This document shows, one piece after another, positions 18,269-26,384 of a DNA stretch of 64,000 bases. The notes beneath the pieces are model-generated. The model saw nothing but the letters and a program-made list of their open reading frames with translations, searched no databases and was not told the origin of the DNA. The stretch lies in contig NZ_WAHS01000001.1 in assembly GCF_015714715.1 (NCBI RefSeq), positions 1,612,001-1,676,000 of the forward strand, written 5' to 3'. Origin of the DNA: Aestuariivirga litoralis (lineage in GTDB: Bacteria > Pseudomonadota > Alphaproteobacteria > Rhizobiales > Aestuariivirgaceae). A program made the translations under genes and the position numbers. The first letter of the stretch is position 1, and each line of letters opens with the position of its first letter.

Positions 18269-18297
18269 TTGACAGATGAGATTTACAGTGAAATAAT
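18269..18297 (+). promoter_or_regulatory. Probable eryA promoter
   Basis: TTGACA (18269-18274) and AATAAT (18292-18297) are separated by 17 bases, a good sigma-70-type match. It lies about 50 bases before the eryA start, and GGGAGAAGAG at 18326 can serve as ribosome site. The palindrome at 18288-18303 overlaps the -10 box. Confidence 0.62.
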
Positions 18298-18303
18298 ATT
18301 CAC
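18288..18303. promoter_or_regulatory. Operator-like palindrome over the eryA -10 box
   Basis: GTGAA-ATAATA-TTCAC has perfect five-base arms and covers the -10 box of the eryA promoter. It shares TGAA-N6-TTCA with the leftward site. This placement fits repression by EryD. CRP sites would have two bases fewer between the GTGA and TCAC half-sites. Confidence 0.58.
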
Positions 18304-18344
18304 AACGATAATAAATTACACCAACGGGAGAAGAGTGCGTCCGC

Positions 18345-19925
18345 ATGAAGGGTTCGCCACACAGCGCATCGGGCGATGTGATCATCGGTGTTGATGCCGG
18401 CACGTCGGTGATCAAGGCCGTGGCCTTTGATCTCGAAGGCCGCCAGCTGGATGCCGCCGCCATTCCGAACCGCTATCACACAGGCCAGGGCGGCGCTGTC
18501 ACTCAATCGCTGGAGCAGACCTATCTTGATTGTGCGCAGGCGCTGCGCAATCTGGGCAGCAAGATTCCAAACCTCGCCACGCGCACCATCGCACTCGCCG
18601 TCACTGGCCAGGGCGACGGCACATGGCTTGTCGGCAAAGACAATAAGCCCGTGGGTGATGCGTGGCTGTGGCTTGATGCGCGGGCCGCGCCCACAGTTGA
18701 GCGGCTTGCCGCTTCATCAGCAAACCGCGCTCGCTTCGAACTTACGGGCACTGGCCTCAACACCTGCCAGCAAGGCACGCAGCTGGCGCATATGCTGGCC
18801 ACCGCTCCTGATCTTCTGGCGCGGGCGGAAGTTGCGCTGCATTGCAAGGATTGGCTATTCCTCAATCTCACTGGCACGCGCGCCACTGATCCTTCGGAAG
18901 CGAGTTTCACCTTCGGTGATTTCCGCACGCGGCAGTATAACGACGATGTGCTCGAGGCTTTAGGCCTCAGCAAGCAGCGCCACTTGCTGCCGCCGATTGT
19001 GGAAGGCAGCGAGACAACATTTCCGCTGACTGCGGATGCGGCGAAGGCCACCGGCCTGCGCCCCGGCATTCCGGTGACGCTGGCTTATGTCGATATGGCT
19101 ATGACGGCGTTTGGCGCTGGCGTTTATACCGGCGACAAGGACGCGGCCTGTTCCGTCATCGGCTCCACCGGCGTGCATATGCGCGCGGTGAAGGCGCATG
19201 ATGTCTTCCTGAATGATGAAGGCACGGGCTATGTGATCCCCCTGCCCTCGCCCGGGATCGTCACGCAGGTGCAGACCAATATGGCGGCCACGCTCAATCT
19301 CGATTGGGTGCTGCGGCTGGGCCAGCAAGTGTTGCAGGATTTCGGCCAGGAAGAGAGCCATGGCGCCATGGTGGCCAAGATTGATGGCTGGCTGGCACGC
19401 ACAAAGCCCGGCGCGCTTCTGTATCATCCCTATATCTCCGAAGCAGGCGAGCGTGGGCCTTTCGTCGATGCAGCCGCGCGCGCGCAATTCACCGGGCTTT
19501 CTTCCACGCATTCCTATGCTGATCTGGTGCGAGCGGTGATCGAGGGCCTGGGCCTCGCGATGCGCGATTGTTATGCAATGATGGGCGACATGCCGAAGGA
19601 GCTGCGCATCACTGGCGGTGCGGCGCGCTCTGCGGCTTTGCGCCAGGTTCTGTCTGCCGCCGTCAATGCGCCGGTGCGTGTGTCGGCCCGCGAAGAGGCG
19701 GGCGCTGCCGGTGCCGCCATCATGGCCGCCGTGGCGGTGAAGGCCTATCCCAACGTGGAAACCTGCATCGCCAAATGGGTGACGCCGCTGCTGGGTGCGC
19801 CGGAAGCGCCTGATGCCGAGGCCGCAGACATCTACCGCCAACGCTTTGAAGTTTACCGCAAGACGCGAGTCTCCATGTTGCCGATCTGGAAAGACCTCGC
19901 CGCCTTGCCCCACGAGAAATCCTGA
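18345..19925 (+). CDS. eryA: Erythritol kinase EryA (FGGY family)
   Basis: A 526-residue FGGY kinase close in length to Brucella EryA. The N-terminal phosphate loop is VIIGVDAGTSVIKAVAFD. AVTGQGDGTWLV and DAWLWLDARA follow, typical of erythritol kinases, then YVDMAMTAFGAGVY and the ATP-site region LRITGGAARSAALRQVLS with EEAGAAGAAIMAA. It phosphorylates erythritol to an erythritol phosphate in the cytoplasm, the first step after uptake. It is the first gene of eryABCD, with a ribosome site GGGAG about 14 bases upstream and a strong promoter candidate at 18269. The order of the next three genes makes the assignment firm. Confidence 0.94.
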   Translation: MKGSPHSASGDVIIGVDAGTSVIKAVAFDLEGRQLDAAAIPNRYHTGQGGAVTQSLEQTYLDCAQALRNLGSKIPNLATRTIALAVTGQGDGTWLVGKDNKPVGDAWLWLDARAAPTVERLAASSANRARFELTGTGLNTCQQGTQLAHMLATAPDLLARAEVALHCKDWLFLNLTGTRATDPSEASFTFGDFRTRQYNDDVLEALGLSKQRHLLPPIVEGSETTFPLTADAAKATGLRPGIPVTLAYVDMAMTAFGAGVYTGDKDAACSVIGSTGVHMRAVKAHDVFLNDEGTGYVIPLPSPGIVTQVQTNMAATLNLDWVLRLGQQVLQDFGQEESHGAMVAKIDGWLARTKPGALLYHPYISEAGERGPFVDAAARAQFTGLSSTHSYADLVRAVIEGLGLAMRDCYAMMGDMPKELRITGGAARSAALRQVLSAAVNAPVRVSAREEAGAAGAAIMAAVAVKAYPNVETCIAKWVTPLLGAPEAPDAEAADIYRQRFEVYRKTRVSMLPIWKDLAALPHEKS

Positions 19926-19935
19926 AGTGAATGCC

Positions 19936-21447
19936 ATGCTGAAGAAAAATGAAAATGACGCGTTCGATCTTGTGGTGATCGGCGGCGGGGTGAATGGTGC
20001 AGGCATCGCACGCGATGCCGCAGGCCGCGGCCTCAAGGTTTTGATGTGCGAGAAGGATGATCTGGCGCAGGGCACCTCGTCACGCTCTGGCAAGCTGGTG
20101 CATGGCGGCTTGCGCTATCTCGAATATTACGAATTCCGCCTGGTGCGCGAAGCACTGATCGAGCGTGAAGTGTTGCTCAATTCGGCGCCGCATATCATCT
20201 GGCCGATGCGCTTTGTTCTCCCGCACAGTCCGGATGACCGGCCCGCCTGGCTAGTGCGACTGGGACTTTTTCTCTACGACAATCTCGGCGGACGCAAACG
20301 CCTGCCGGGCACGCGCAGCCTCGATCTGCGCCGTGCGCCGGAGGGTGCGCCCATCCTGCCGCAATTCACCAAGGGTTTTGAATATTCCGATTGCTGGGTG
20401 GATGATGCGCGGCTCGTCGTGCTGAACGCCATCGACGCCGCCGAGAAGGGTGCCGAGATTCTCACGCGCACGACCTGCGTCAGCGCGCGCCGCGAGGGTG
20501 GCGTGTGGAATGTGCAACTGAAAGACAAGACGGGCGTTCGCACTGTCACAGCCAAGGCATTGGTCAATGCAGCCGGGCCCTGGGTCAATGATATTGTGGG
20601 GCGCGTGGCTGGCGTGAATTCCAGCCGCAATGTGCGCCTGGTCAAAGGCAGCCATATCATCGTGCCGAAATTCTGGGACGGGCAGCACGCCTATCTGGTG
20701 CAGAACCACGACAAGCGGGTGATCTTTATCAATCCCTATCAGGACGGACTGGCGCTGATCGGCACCACCGACATTCCCTATGACGGCAAGGTCGAAGACG
20801 TGAAGATCGAAGACACCGAGACCGATTATCTGATCGCGGCAGTGAACCGCTATTTCAAGCAGAAGCTGCGCCGCGCCGATGTGGTGCATAGCTATTCCGG
20901 CGTGCGCCCGCTGTTTGATGATGGCAAGGGCAACCCTTCTGCTGTCACGCGCGACTATGTGTTTGATCTCGACGAGGCTGGCGGCGCGCCGATGCTCAGC
21001 GTGTTCGGTGGCAAGATCACCACCTTCCGCAAGCTGTCAGAACATGCCGTGCAACGCCTCGCCAAGTTCTTTCCGCAGATGGGCGGTGACTGGACGCGCG
21101 GTGGAATTCTGCCGGGTGGCGAATTGGCGAATGCGGATTTCCCCGCTTTTGTGAATCAGTTGCGCGAGGCCTATCCATGGCTGCCGCGTGAACTGGTGCA
21201 GCATTATGCAAGGCTTTATGGGTCGCGCACCTCCACGCTGCTCGGCAATGCCAAATCGGTGAACGACCTCGGCAAGGATTTCGGCGCTGGCCTGCACGAA
21301 GCTGAAGTGAATTATCTGCGCCGCCATGAATGGGCGCAAACGGCGGATGACATTCTCACCCGCCGCACCAAGCTGGGTCTCGTGATCTCAGACAAGGAAA
21401 TCGCCGCACTGGACAAGTGGCTGAGCGCACAGAAGGTGCTGGCGTAA
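19936..21447 (+). CDS. eryB: Erythritol-phosphate dehydrogenase EryB
   Basis: A 503-residue FAD enzyme of the GlpD family. The FAD motif LVVIGGGVNGAGIARDAAGRG starts near residue 12, then GTSSRSGKLVHGGLRYLEYYEFRLVREA, and in the second half HSYSGVRPL and VFGGKITTFRKL. It oxidises the phosphate made by EryA to a tetrulose phosphate, passing electrons to the quinone pool if it behaves like GlpD. I chose ATG 19936, ten bases after the eryA stop; a GTG at 19927 is an alternative and the longer frame is inside eryA. Its stop overlaps the eryC start (TAATG). Confidence 0.94.
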   Translation: MLKKNENDAFDLVVIGGGVNGAGIARDAAGRGLKVLMCEKDDLAQGTSSRSGKLVHGGLRYLEYYEFRLVREALIEREVLLNSAPHIIWPMRFVLPHSPDDRPAWLVRLGLFLYDNLGGRKRLPGTRSLDLRRAPEGAPILPQFTKGFEYSDCWVDDARLVVLNAIDAAEKGAEILTRTTCVSARREGGVWNVQLKDKTGVRTVTAKALVNAAGPWVNDIVGRVAGVNSSRNVRLVKGSHIIVPKFWDGQHAYLVQNHDKRVIFINPYQDGLALIGTTDIPYDGKVEDVKIEDTETDYLIAAVNRYFKQKLRRADVVHSYSGVRPLFDDGKGNPSAVTRDYVFDLDEAGGAPMLSVFGGKITTFRKLSEHAVQRLAKFFPQMGGDWTRGGILPGGELANADFPAFVNQLREAYPWLPRELVQHYARLYGSRTSTLLGNAKSVNDLGKDFGAGLHEAEVNYLRRHEWAQTADDILTRRTKLGLVISDKEIAALDKWLSAQKVLA

Positions 21448-22379
21448 TGGGGCTCACTCTCTCACTGAACACCAATCCGCTGGTCAACCGCTTTGCCGAT
21501 CCGGATGATCTGATTGACACCGTGGCGCGGGATTTGCGCTTGCGCGACCTGCAGCTCACCCATGAATTCATCAACCCGTCATGGTCGGCCCCGGTGATCG
21601 CTCGTCTCACGAAACAAATGTCAGCGGCGCTGAAGCGCACCGGCGTGCGCGTCACCTCCGGCATGACCGGGCCTTATGGCAGGCTCAATCATTTCGGCCA
21701 TCCGGACAAGGATGTGCGGCGTTACTATATCGAATGGTTCAAAACCTTCGTCGACATTACTGCCGAACTCGGCGGGTTATCGGTGGGCACGCAATTTGCG
21801 ATTTTCACCTACAAGGATTTCGACGACGCCAAGCGCCGCGAAGAGCTGACGCAGATCGCCATCGACAGCTGGGCCGAAGTGGCCGAGCACGGCAAGAAGG
21901 CTGGGCTCAAATATGTGTTCTGGGAGCCGATGAGCATCGGCCGCGAATTCGGTGATACGATTGCCTCCTGCCTCGCTTTGCAAAAGCGGCTGACCGACGC
22001 CAATATGGCCGTGCCCATGTGGATGATGGCGGATATTGACCATGGCGATGTGACCAGCGCCAATCCGGATGATTTTGATCCTTACGCCTGGGCGCGCGCC
22101 GTGCCGCCTTACTCTCCCATCATCCATATCAAGCAGAGCCTGATGGACAAGGGCGGGCACCGGCCCTTCACCGCCGCCTTTAATGCGAAAGGCCGCATCC
22201 AGCCCGCACCTTTGCTCAAGGCGTTCGCCGAGGGTGGTGCCATGGACAATGAAATCTGCCTCGAGCTTTCCTTCAAGGAACGCGAGCCGAATGACCGCGA
22301 GGTCATTCCGCAGATTGCGGAAAGTGTGGCTTTCTGGGCGCCGCATATTGACACGGGCGCCGAACACCTGAACATCTGA
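21447..22379 (+). CDS. eryC: Erythrulose-phosphate racemase/epimerase-type protein EryC (TIM barrel)
   Basis: A 310-residue sugar-phosphate isomerase/epimerase-family barrel. Metal-site candidates typical of the fold are visible: Glu in YVFWEPMSIGRE, Asp and His in MMADIDHGD, His in IIHIKQ and Glu in NEICLELSF. In Brucella, EryC acts as a tetrulose-4-phosphate racemase between EryB and the TpiA-like isomerase; older literature called it a dehydrogenase. The start at 21447 shares a base with the eryB stop. It links the kinase-dehydrogenase pair with the EryH and EryI isomerases coded in the opposite operon. Confidence 0.92.
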   Translation: MGLTLSLNTNPLVNRFADPDDLIDTVARDLRLRDLQLTHEFINPSWSAPVIARLTKQMSAALKRTGVRVTSGMTGPYGRLNHFGHPDKDVRRYYIEWFKTFVDITAELGGLSVGTQFAIFTYKDFDDAKRREELTQIAIDSWAEVAEHGKKAGLKYVFWEPMSIGREFGDTIASCLALQKRLTDANMAVPMWMMADIDHGDVTSANPDDFDPYAWARAVPPYSPIIHIKQSLMDKGGHRPFTAAFNAKGRIQPAPLLKAFAEGGAMDNEICLELSFKEREPNDREVIPQIAESVAFWAPHIDTGAEHLNI

Positions 22380-22404
22380 GGCGGGATGAGGAAGGCGGCA
22401 AGGC

Positions 22405-23349
22405 GTGTCTCAGGCAAGTGATGAAAGATCGTTGGCGGTGCGGGCCGCCTGGCTGCATTATCGCGGCGGGATGACCCAGGCCGCCGTTGCCGAACGGCTG
22501 GGCATCACTTCCGTCAAGGCGCACCGCCTGATTTCGCGCGCACTCGCTGAAGGCGTGGTTAAGATCACCATCGAAGGCGACATTGTTGAATGCGTGGAGC
22601 TTGAGAACGAGTTGCGCACCCGCTTCGCGCTGGATTTCTGCATGGTGGCGCCTGATCTCGATGAAGAGGGCCAGCCGTTCCGCGCACTCGGTACTGCAGG
22701 TGCCAATTATCTGCGCCGGCAAATTGAAGGCGGCGCGCATCAGGTGATCGGCCTCGGCCATGGCAGCACACTGGCCGCCGTGGTGCAGCAGATGGCGCGG
22801 ATGAATGTGGCCGATGTGCGCTTCGTCTCGCTGCTGGGTGGCGTGACGCCCGACTATTCCGTGAACCCACATGACGTCATGCACACGATCGCCGAAAAAA
22901 CCGGTGCGCGCGCGCATTTCCTGCCGGTGCCGTTCTTCGCCAATTCGGTGGAAGACCGCGAAGTGCTGCTCGCACAGCGCGGCGTGCATGACATTCTGGA
23001 TCTGGCCAACAAATCAACACTGAAAATCGTCGGCATCGGCACAGTGGGCAGTAGCGCCACGCTGGCCATTTCCCGCATGGTGGAGCCGCGCGAAATCAAG
23101 GCCATTCAGGCCGATGGCGGCATCGGTGAAATGCTGGGCTATTTCTTCGACAAGCATGGCCGCGTGCTGCAAACCGCGCTCACCGCGCGCACGCTTTCTG
23201 TGTCATTCGGCGCGCATGGTTCGGATCAGATTGTTGCGATTGCCGGTGGCAAGGAAAAGCAGGATGCGATTCATGCCGTGCTGCAGAGCCGCAGGTTGCG
23301 CGGGCTGATCACCGATGAGGCGACGGCGAAGGCGCTGCTGGCGCGCTAA
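22405..23349 (+). CDS. eryD: EryD, SorC/DeoR-type sugar-binding transcriptional regulator
   Basis: A 314-residue regulator. Residues 1-55 hold a helix-turn-helix (LHYRGGMTQAAVAERLGITSVKAHRLISRALAEG), and the rest is the SorC effector domain with IGLGHGSTLAAVVQQMAR and IVGIGTVGSSATL. In Brucella EryD represses eryABCD until erythritol or a product is present. The gene begins at a GTG, 25 bases past the eryC stop, with a purine-rich leader. The palindromes at 18044-18303 are the obvious target. It ends nine bases from the convergent Gfo/Idh gene. Confidence 0.92.
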   Translation: MSQASDERSLAVRAAWLHYRGGMTQAAVAERLGITSVKAHRLISRALAEGVVKITIEGDIVECVELENELRTRFALDFCMVAPDLDEEGQPFRALGTAGANYLRRQIEGGAHQVIGLGHGSTLAAVVQQMARMNVADVRFVSLLGGVTPDYSVNPHDVMHTIAEKTGARAHFLPVPFFANSVEDREVLLAQRGVHDILDLANKSTLKIVGIGTVGSSATLAISRMVEPREIKAIQADGGIGEMLGYFFDKHGRVLQTALTARTLSVSFGAHGSDQIVAIAGGKEKQDAIHAVLQSRRLRGLITDEATAKALLAR

Positions 23350-23358
23350 CGTTTTGTA

Positions 23359-24435
23359 CTACGGCAAGAGCGCCAGCGTGCGCTTCTCCTTGGCTGATTG
23401 AGCGGCCGTATCGACAATGCGCTGGCCCATCAGGCTGACTTCGGGATCGAGTGGGCCTGTGACCTTCGTACCGTTCTTGATGCAGCCCAACACATACTCA
23501 ATCGCATTGCGCTTGCCCACCGGCAGCGTATCGACCGGCACCAAAGTGGCTTCCGGCTTGGCGCGGGTTTGCACGGACACATGCGTGGCATAATCCGGGC
23601 TGGAAATGCTTCCGTCAGTGCCGACGAAAACAAAGCCACAGGTGGGCTGTGGCTGGATGGTCCATGGGTCGGTCAACGTGCCCCAGCGCGTTTCCATGCG
23701 GGAGAGACCACGCGCATAGCGGCACACGGTGATCGAATGCTGATCGACCTCGATGCCTGGCGTGTGATCCACTGTGCAGGTCACCTCCGACGGCGCCTCG
23801 CCATCCATGTACCAAGTGCCTAAGGTGGAACCGTAACCCAGATAGTCGAGCAGACTGCCGCCGCCGGAGCTGCGCTTGTACCACCATGAGCCCGGCTTTT
23901 GCTTCTCGACCTCTGCGGCGGAGACTTCCACCTTGTCGGCGAGGTGATAGAGCGGGCCGCGATTTCCGTCATTGAAATGCACGCTCGTCAATGTGCCGAT
24001 GGTGCCTTCGGCGATCAGGCGCTTGGCAGTCACATGGCTGGGCACCCAGACCAAAGGCCAGTTGATCGCCATGATCTTTCCCGTGGGTTTCATCGCCGCC
24101 ATCATGCGGCGGGCATCGGCCACAGAAGCGGCGAAGGGTTTTTCCACGAAAACATGTACGCCGTATTTGGCGAGACGCTCGGTGTAAGTGGCGTGATCAG
24201 CGGTGGCAGCGCAGAGGATGGCGAGATCAGGCTTGGTGGCCTTCATGCAGGCGTCAAAGTCAGTGAACACTTTGTCGGCGCCAAGACCGAAATTGGCAAT
24301 GGCGCTTTCCATCTTGGCCGGGTTGGGATCGAAAATGCCGGCGATTTCCGCATCGGGATTTTCATGCACGAGGCGCAGCAAATCGCCCATATGCATGTGA
24401 TCAAAAGAAATGCCGACGACTTTGAACTTGGCCAT
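23359..24435 (-). CDS. Gfo/Idh/MocA family oxidoreductase, last gene of a sugar transporter operon
   Basis: A 358-residue dehydrogenase. VFVEKPFAASVADARRMM carries the EKP motif and HATYTERLAKYGV precedes it. The N-terminal cofactor loop is unusual: FKVVGISFDHMHMGDLLRLV, where the normal Gly-x-Gly-x-x-Gly is replaced by GISFDHMHMG. The C-terminal barrel half contains RSSGGGSLLDYLGYGSTLGTWY, which holds the catalytic-region Asp. Two permease genes are directly upstream on the same strand (15-base gap). It probably oxidises a sugar or inositol-like substrate, or an unusual sugar lactone, imported by that transporter. Confidence 0.86.
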   Translation of the reverse strand: MAKFKVVGISFDHMHMGDLLRLVHENPDAEIAGIFDPNPAKMESAIANFGLGADKVFTDFDACMKATKPDLAILCAATADHATYTERLAKYGVHVFVEKPFAASVADARRMMAAMKPTGKIMAINWPLVWVPSHVTAKRLIAEGTIGTLTSVHFNDGNRGPLYHLADKVEVSAAEVEKQKPGSWWYKRSSGGGSLLDYLGYGSTLGTWYMDGEAPSEVTCTVDHTPGIEVDQHSITVCRYARGLSRMETRWGTLTDPWTIQPQPTCGFVFVGTDGSISSPDYATHVSVQTRAKPEATLVPVDTLPVGKRNAIEYVLGCIKNGTKVTGPLDPEVSLMGQRIVDTAAQSAKEKRTLALLP

Positions 24436-24450
24436 GCGTGAGTTCCGTTT

Positions 24451-25428
24451 CTAGGTTTGATCGGTGAGCCTTGCATAAAGCGCGGTGACCGCGAGGATAA
24501 TGAGGCCAAACACCATGCGGCGGGCCCCTTCCGGCATTTGCAGCAGGGTGAGCAGCGTGCCCAGTACGGTCAGGATCAGCGCGCCGATGATGGTGCCGCC
24601 ATAGCCGCCACGCCCGCCGAAGATCGAGGTGCCGCCGATCACCGCCGCTGCCACGGAGGGCAGAACCAGCGGCATGGCGAGTGAGAGCGAGGCAGTCTTG
24701 ATCAGGCCGAGATCGAGGAAGCCTGCAAGGCCAGCGATGAGTGCCGACAAGACATAAAGCAGAACATAGACCTGCCAGGGATGCACGCCGGACAGGCGGG
24801 CGGCGCGTTCATTCGATCCAATAGCATAGAGCAAGCGGCCAAAGCCGGTGCGGCGCTGGCCCAGGACAATGATCGCAGCGAAGGGCACGAACAGGAACAG
24901 CGCATTGGGGAAAACACCAGTGCGGCCGGAGCCAAGCCAGACCCAGAGATCGGGGAATTGCACACCGGTGGCGATCACAGCGCGCTGATAGACCTGCAGG
25001 CAACCGGTGGCGATAAGCCCCGTGCCCAATGTCATGATGAGGGGATGGACCCGGCAGAAGGCTACGCCGAAGCCATTGATGAGACCCACCAGCAAAGCCG
25101 GAATGAGGGCCAAGACCGTGGCTAGAGGCACGCCGACGATGGGCGACAGCGTGGCCAGCATATAGCCGGTGATGGTGGCGACAACGCCAACAGAAAGATC
25201 GATGCCGCCCGTCAACATCGCCAAAGTCTGGCAGGCGGCCAGCATGGCCAGCGGTGTTGCGAAGCGGATGGTGTTGCTGATCCAGCGGTCGTTGACGATG
25301 CCGGGGCGGATCACTTCCAGCAGGCCCACCAGAATGAGCAGCAGGATGACCAGAGGAAGCGTGGGATTGTCTTTCAGGAAGCGCCCAAGGCGCGACATGG
25401 GCGAAGCGGTTTCGGCTGCGATGCTCAT
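24451..25428 (-). CDS. Ribose-type sugar ABC transporter permease (second of a pair)
   Basis: A 325-residue permease with about nine hydrophobic segments. Signatures: MLTGGIDLSVGVVATITG, TGFGRLLYAIGSNERAARLSGVHP and VIGGTSIFGGRGGYGGTIIGALIL. It starts within the stop of the first permease (ATGA). The pair should form a heterodimeric channel, instead of the homodimer of RbsC systems. Confidence 0.9.
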   Translation of the reverse strand: MSIAAETASPMSRLGRFLKDNPTLPLVILLLILVGLLEVIRPGIVNDRWISNTIRFATPLAMLAACQTLAMLTGGIDLSVGVVATITGYMLATLSPIVGVPLATVLALIPALLVGLINGFGVAFCRVHPLIMTLGTGLIATGCLQVYQRAVIATGVQFPDLWVWLGSGRTGVFPNALFLFVPFAAIIVLGQRRTGFGRLLYAIGSNERAARLSGVHPWQVYVLLYVLSALIAGLAGFLDLGLIKTASLSLAMPLVLPSVAAAVIGGTSIFGGRGGYGGTIIGALILTVLGTLLTLLQMPEGARRMVFGLIILAVTALYARLTDQT

Positions 25429-26384
25429 GATTTTTTCCCTCTCACAGCCAACAGGCCACCGAACATGACCACGGCCACCATCACGGTGCCTTCGATGATC
25501 GATGTGGCATTGGGATCAACCGACAGAAGCGTGAGGTCCAACCGCATCAGACGCAGGATGAAGACCGCGAGGATCGGCCCGATCAATCCGCCCTTGCCGC
25601 CGGTGAGTGATACGCCACCCAGCACAGCAGCCGCCACACTGGCCAGCAAATAAGGGCCGGGAATGGGTTCGCCGATGCCGGTGCTCATGGTGACGGCGAG
25701 GCCGCCGAGTGCCGCGAACAATCCGGCCAGCGCATAGGAAATAATCTTGGTGCGCGAAACGGGAACACCGGAACGGAAGGCGGCGAGCTTGTCGCTGCCA
25801 ATGGCGTAGAGCATGAGACCCAGTTTGGAGCGGCTGATCGGCATCCAGATCACTGCGGCGGAGACCACAAGCACGACGAGTGATTTTGGAATCCAGCCGA
25901 GGCCGGGAATGGGAAGGCCGCCCACGATCAACTCGCGCAGCCAGGGCGCGATGGCACCGCCGGGGGATTCGAGGATGAGGATGGCCGCACCTTCCAGCAC
26001 GAAAAGCGTGGCCAGGGTGACGACGATATCGGGTACGCGGGTGATGACGATGAGCGCGCCATTGATGGCGCCGATCAGCGCGCCGAAGGCCAGCACGAAG
26101 AGCACAATGGGTACGGACAGCCCATCGCTCTGGCCCTGCATCATCACGGCGGCGGTGACGCTGGCTACCGCCATGATAGAGCCGATGGAGAGATCGATGC
26201 CGCCGGCGATGATGACGATCGACATGCCGAGCGTAGCCAGTGCGAAAGGCAAGGCGGCACGCGAGACGGAGTCGAGGCCATCAATGCCAAAGCTGGGCTG
26301 GATGATTTTGGTGGCCACCAGCAGCAGCGCGAGGAAAGCCGCGAGGCCGAAAGTCCAGGCGTTGCGGGAGACAAAGCCAGCCAT
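25425..26384 (-). CDS. Ribose-type sugar ABC transporter permease (first of a pair)
   Basis: A 319-residue permease: IIAGGIDLSIGSIMAVASVT, SKLGLMLYAIGSDKLAAFRSGVPV and VLGGVSLTGGKGGLIGPILAV are the family signatures. Its ATG shares one base with the ATPase stop (TAATG), and its own stop overlaps the second permease, so all three membrane-complex parts are tightly coupled. Confidence 0.9.
   Translation of the reverse strand: MAGFVSRNAWTFGLAAFLALLLVATKIIQPSFGIDGLDSVSRAALPFALATLGMSIVIIAGGIDLSIGSIMAVASVTAAVMMQGQSDGLSVPIVLFVLAFGALIGAINGALIVITRVPDIVVTLATLFVLEGAAILILESPGGAIAPWLRELIVGGLPIPGLGWIPKSLVVLVVSAAVIWMPISRSKLGLMLYAIGSDKLAAFRSGVPVSRTKIISYALAGLFAALGGLAVTMSTGIGEPIPGPYLLASVAAAVLGGVSLTGGKGGLIGPILAVFILRLMRLDLTLLSVDPNATSIIEGTVMVAVVMFGGLLAVRGKKS

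Larger units (their letters stand above)
17902..18344 (+). promoter_or_regulatory. Divergent control region between the transporter operon and eryABCD
   Basis: A 443-bp gene-free region, the longest in the window and markedly more AT-rich than its surroundings. It holds three palindromes of form TGAA-N5/6-TTCA (18044-18057, 18074-18086, 18288-18303), an inverted repeat GAGTAA-N4-TTACTC (18019-18034) and TTGACA boxes facing both ways. Only short unsupported frames occur inside. It is the likely binding region for EryD, encoded by the last gene of the rightward operon. Confidence 0.75.

Noticed and set aside
18288-18303. CRP/FNR-type site at the eryA promoter
   Set aside because: The GTGA and TCAC half-sites are separated by eight bases, two too many for a CRP site; the TGAA-N6-TTCA reading explains it better.
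18960-20093. A 377-codon minus-strand frame over eryA and eryB
   Set aside because: Both ery genes are firm by motif and order; the antisense frame has no recognisable domain.
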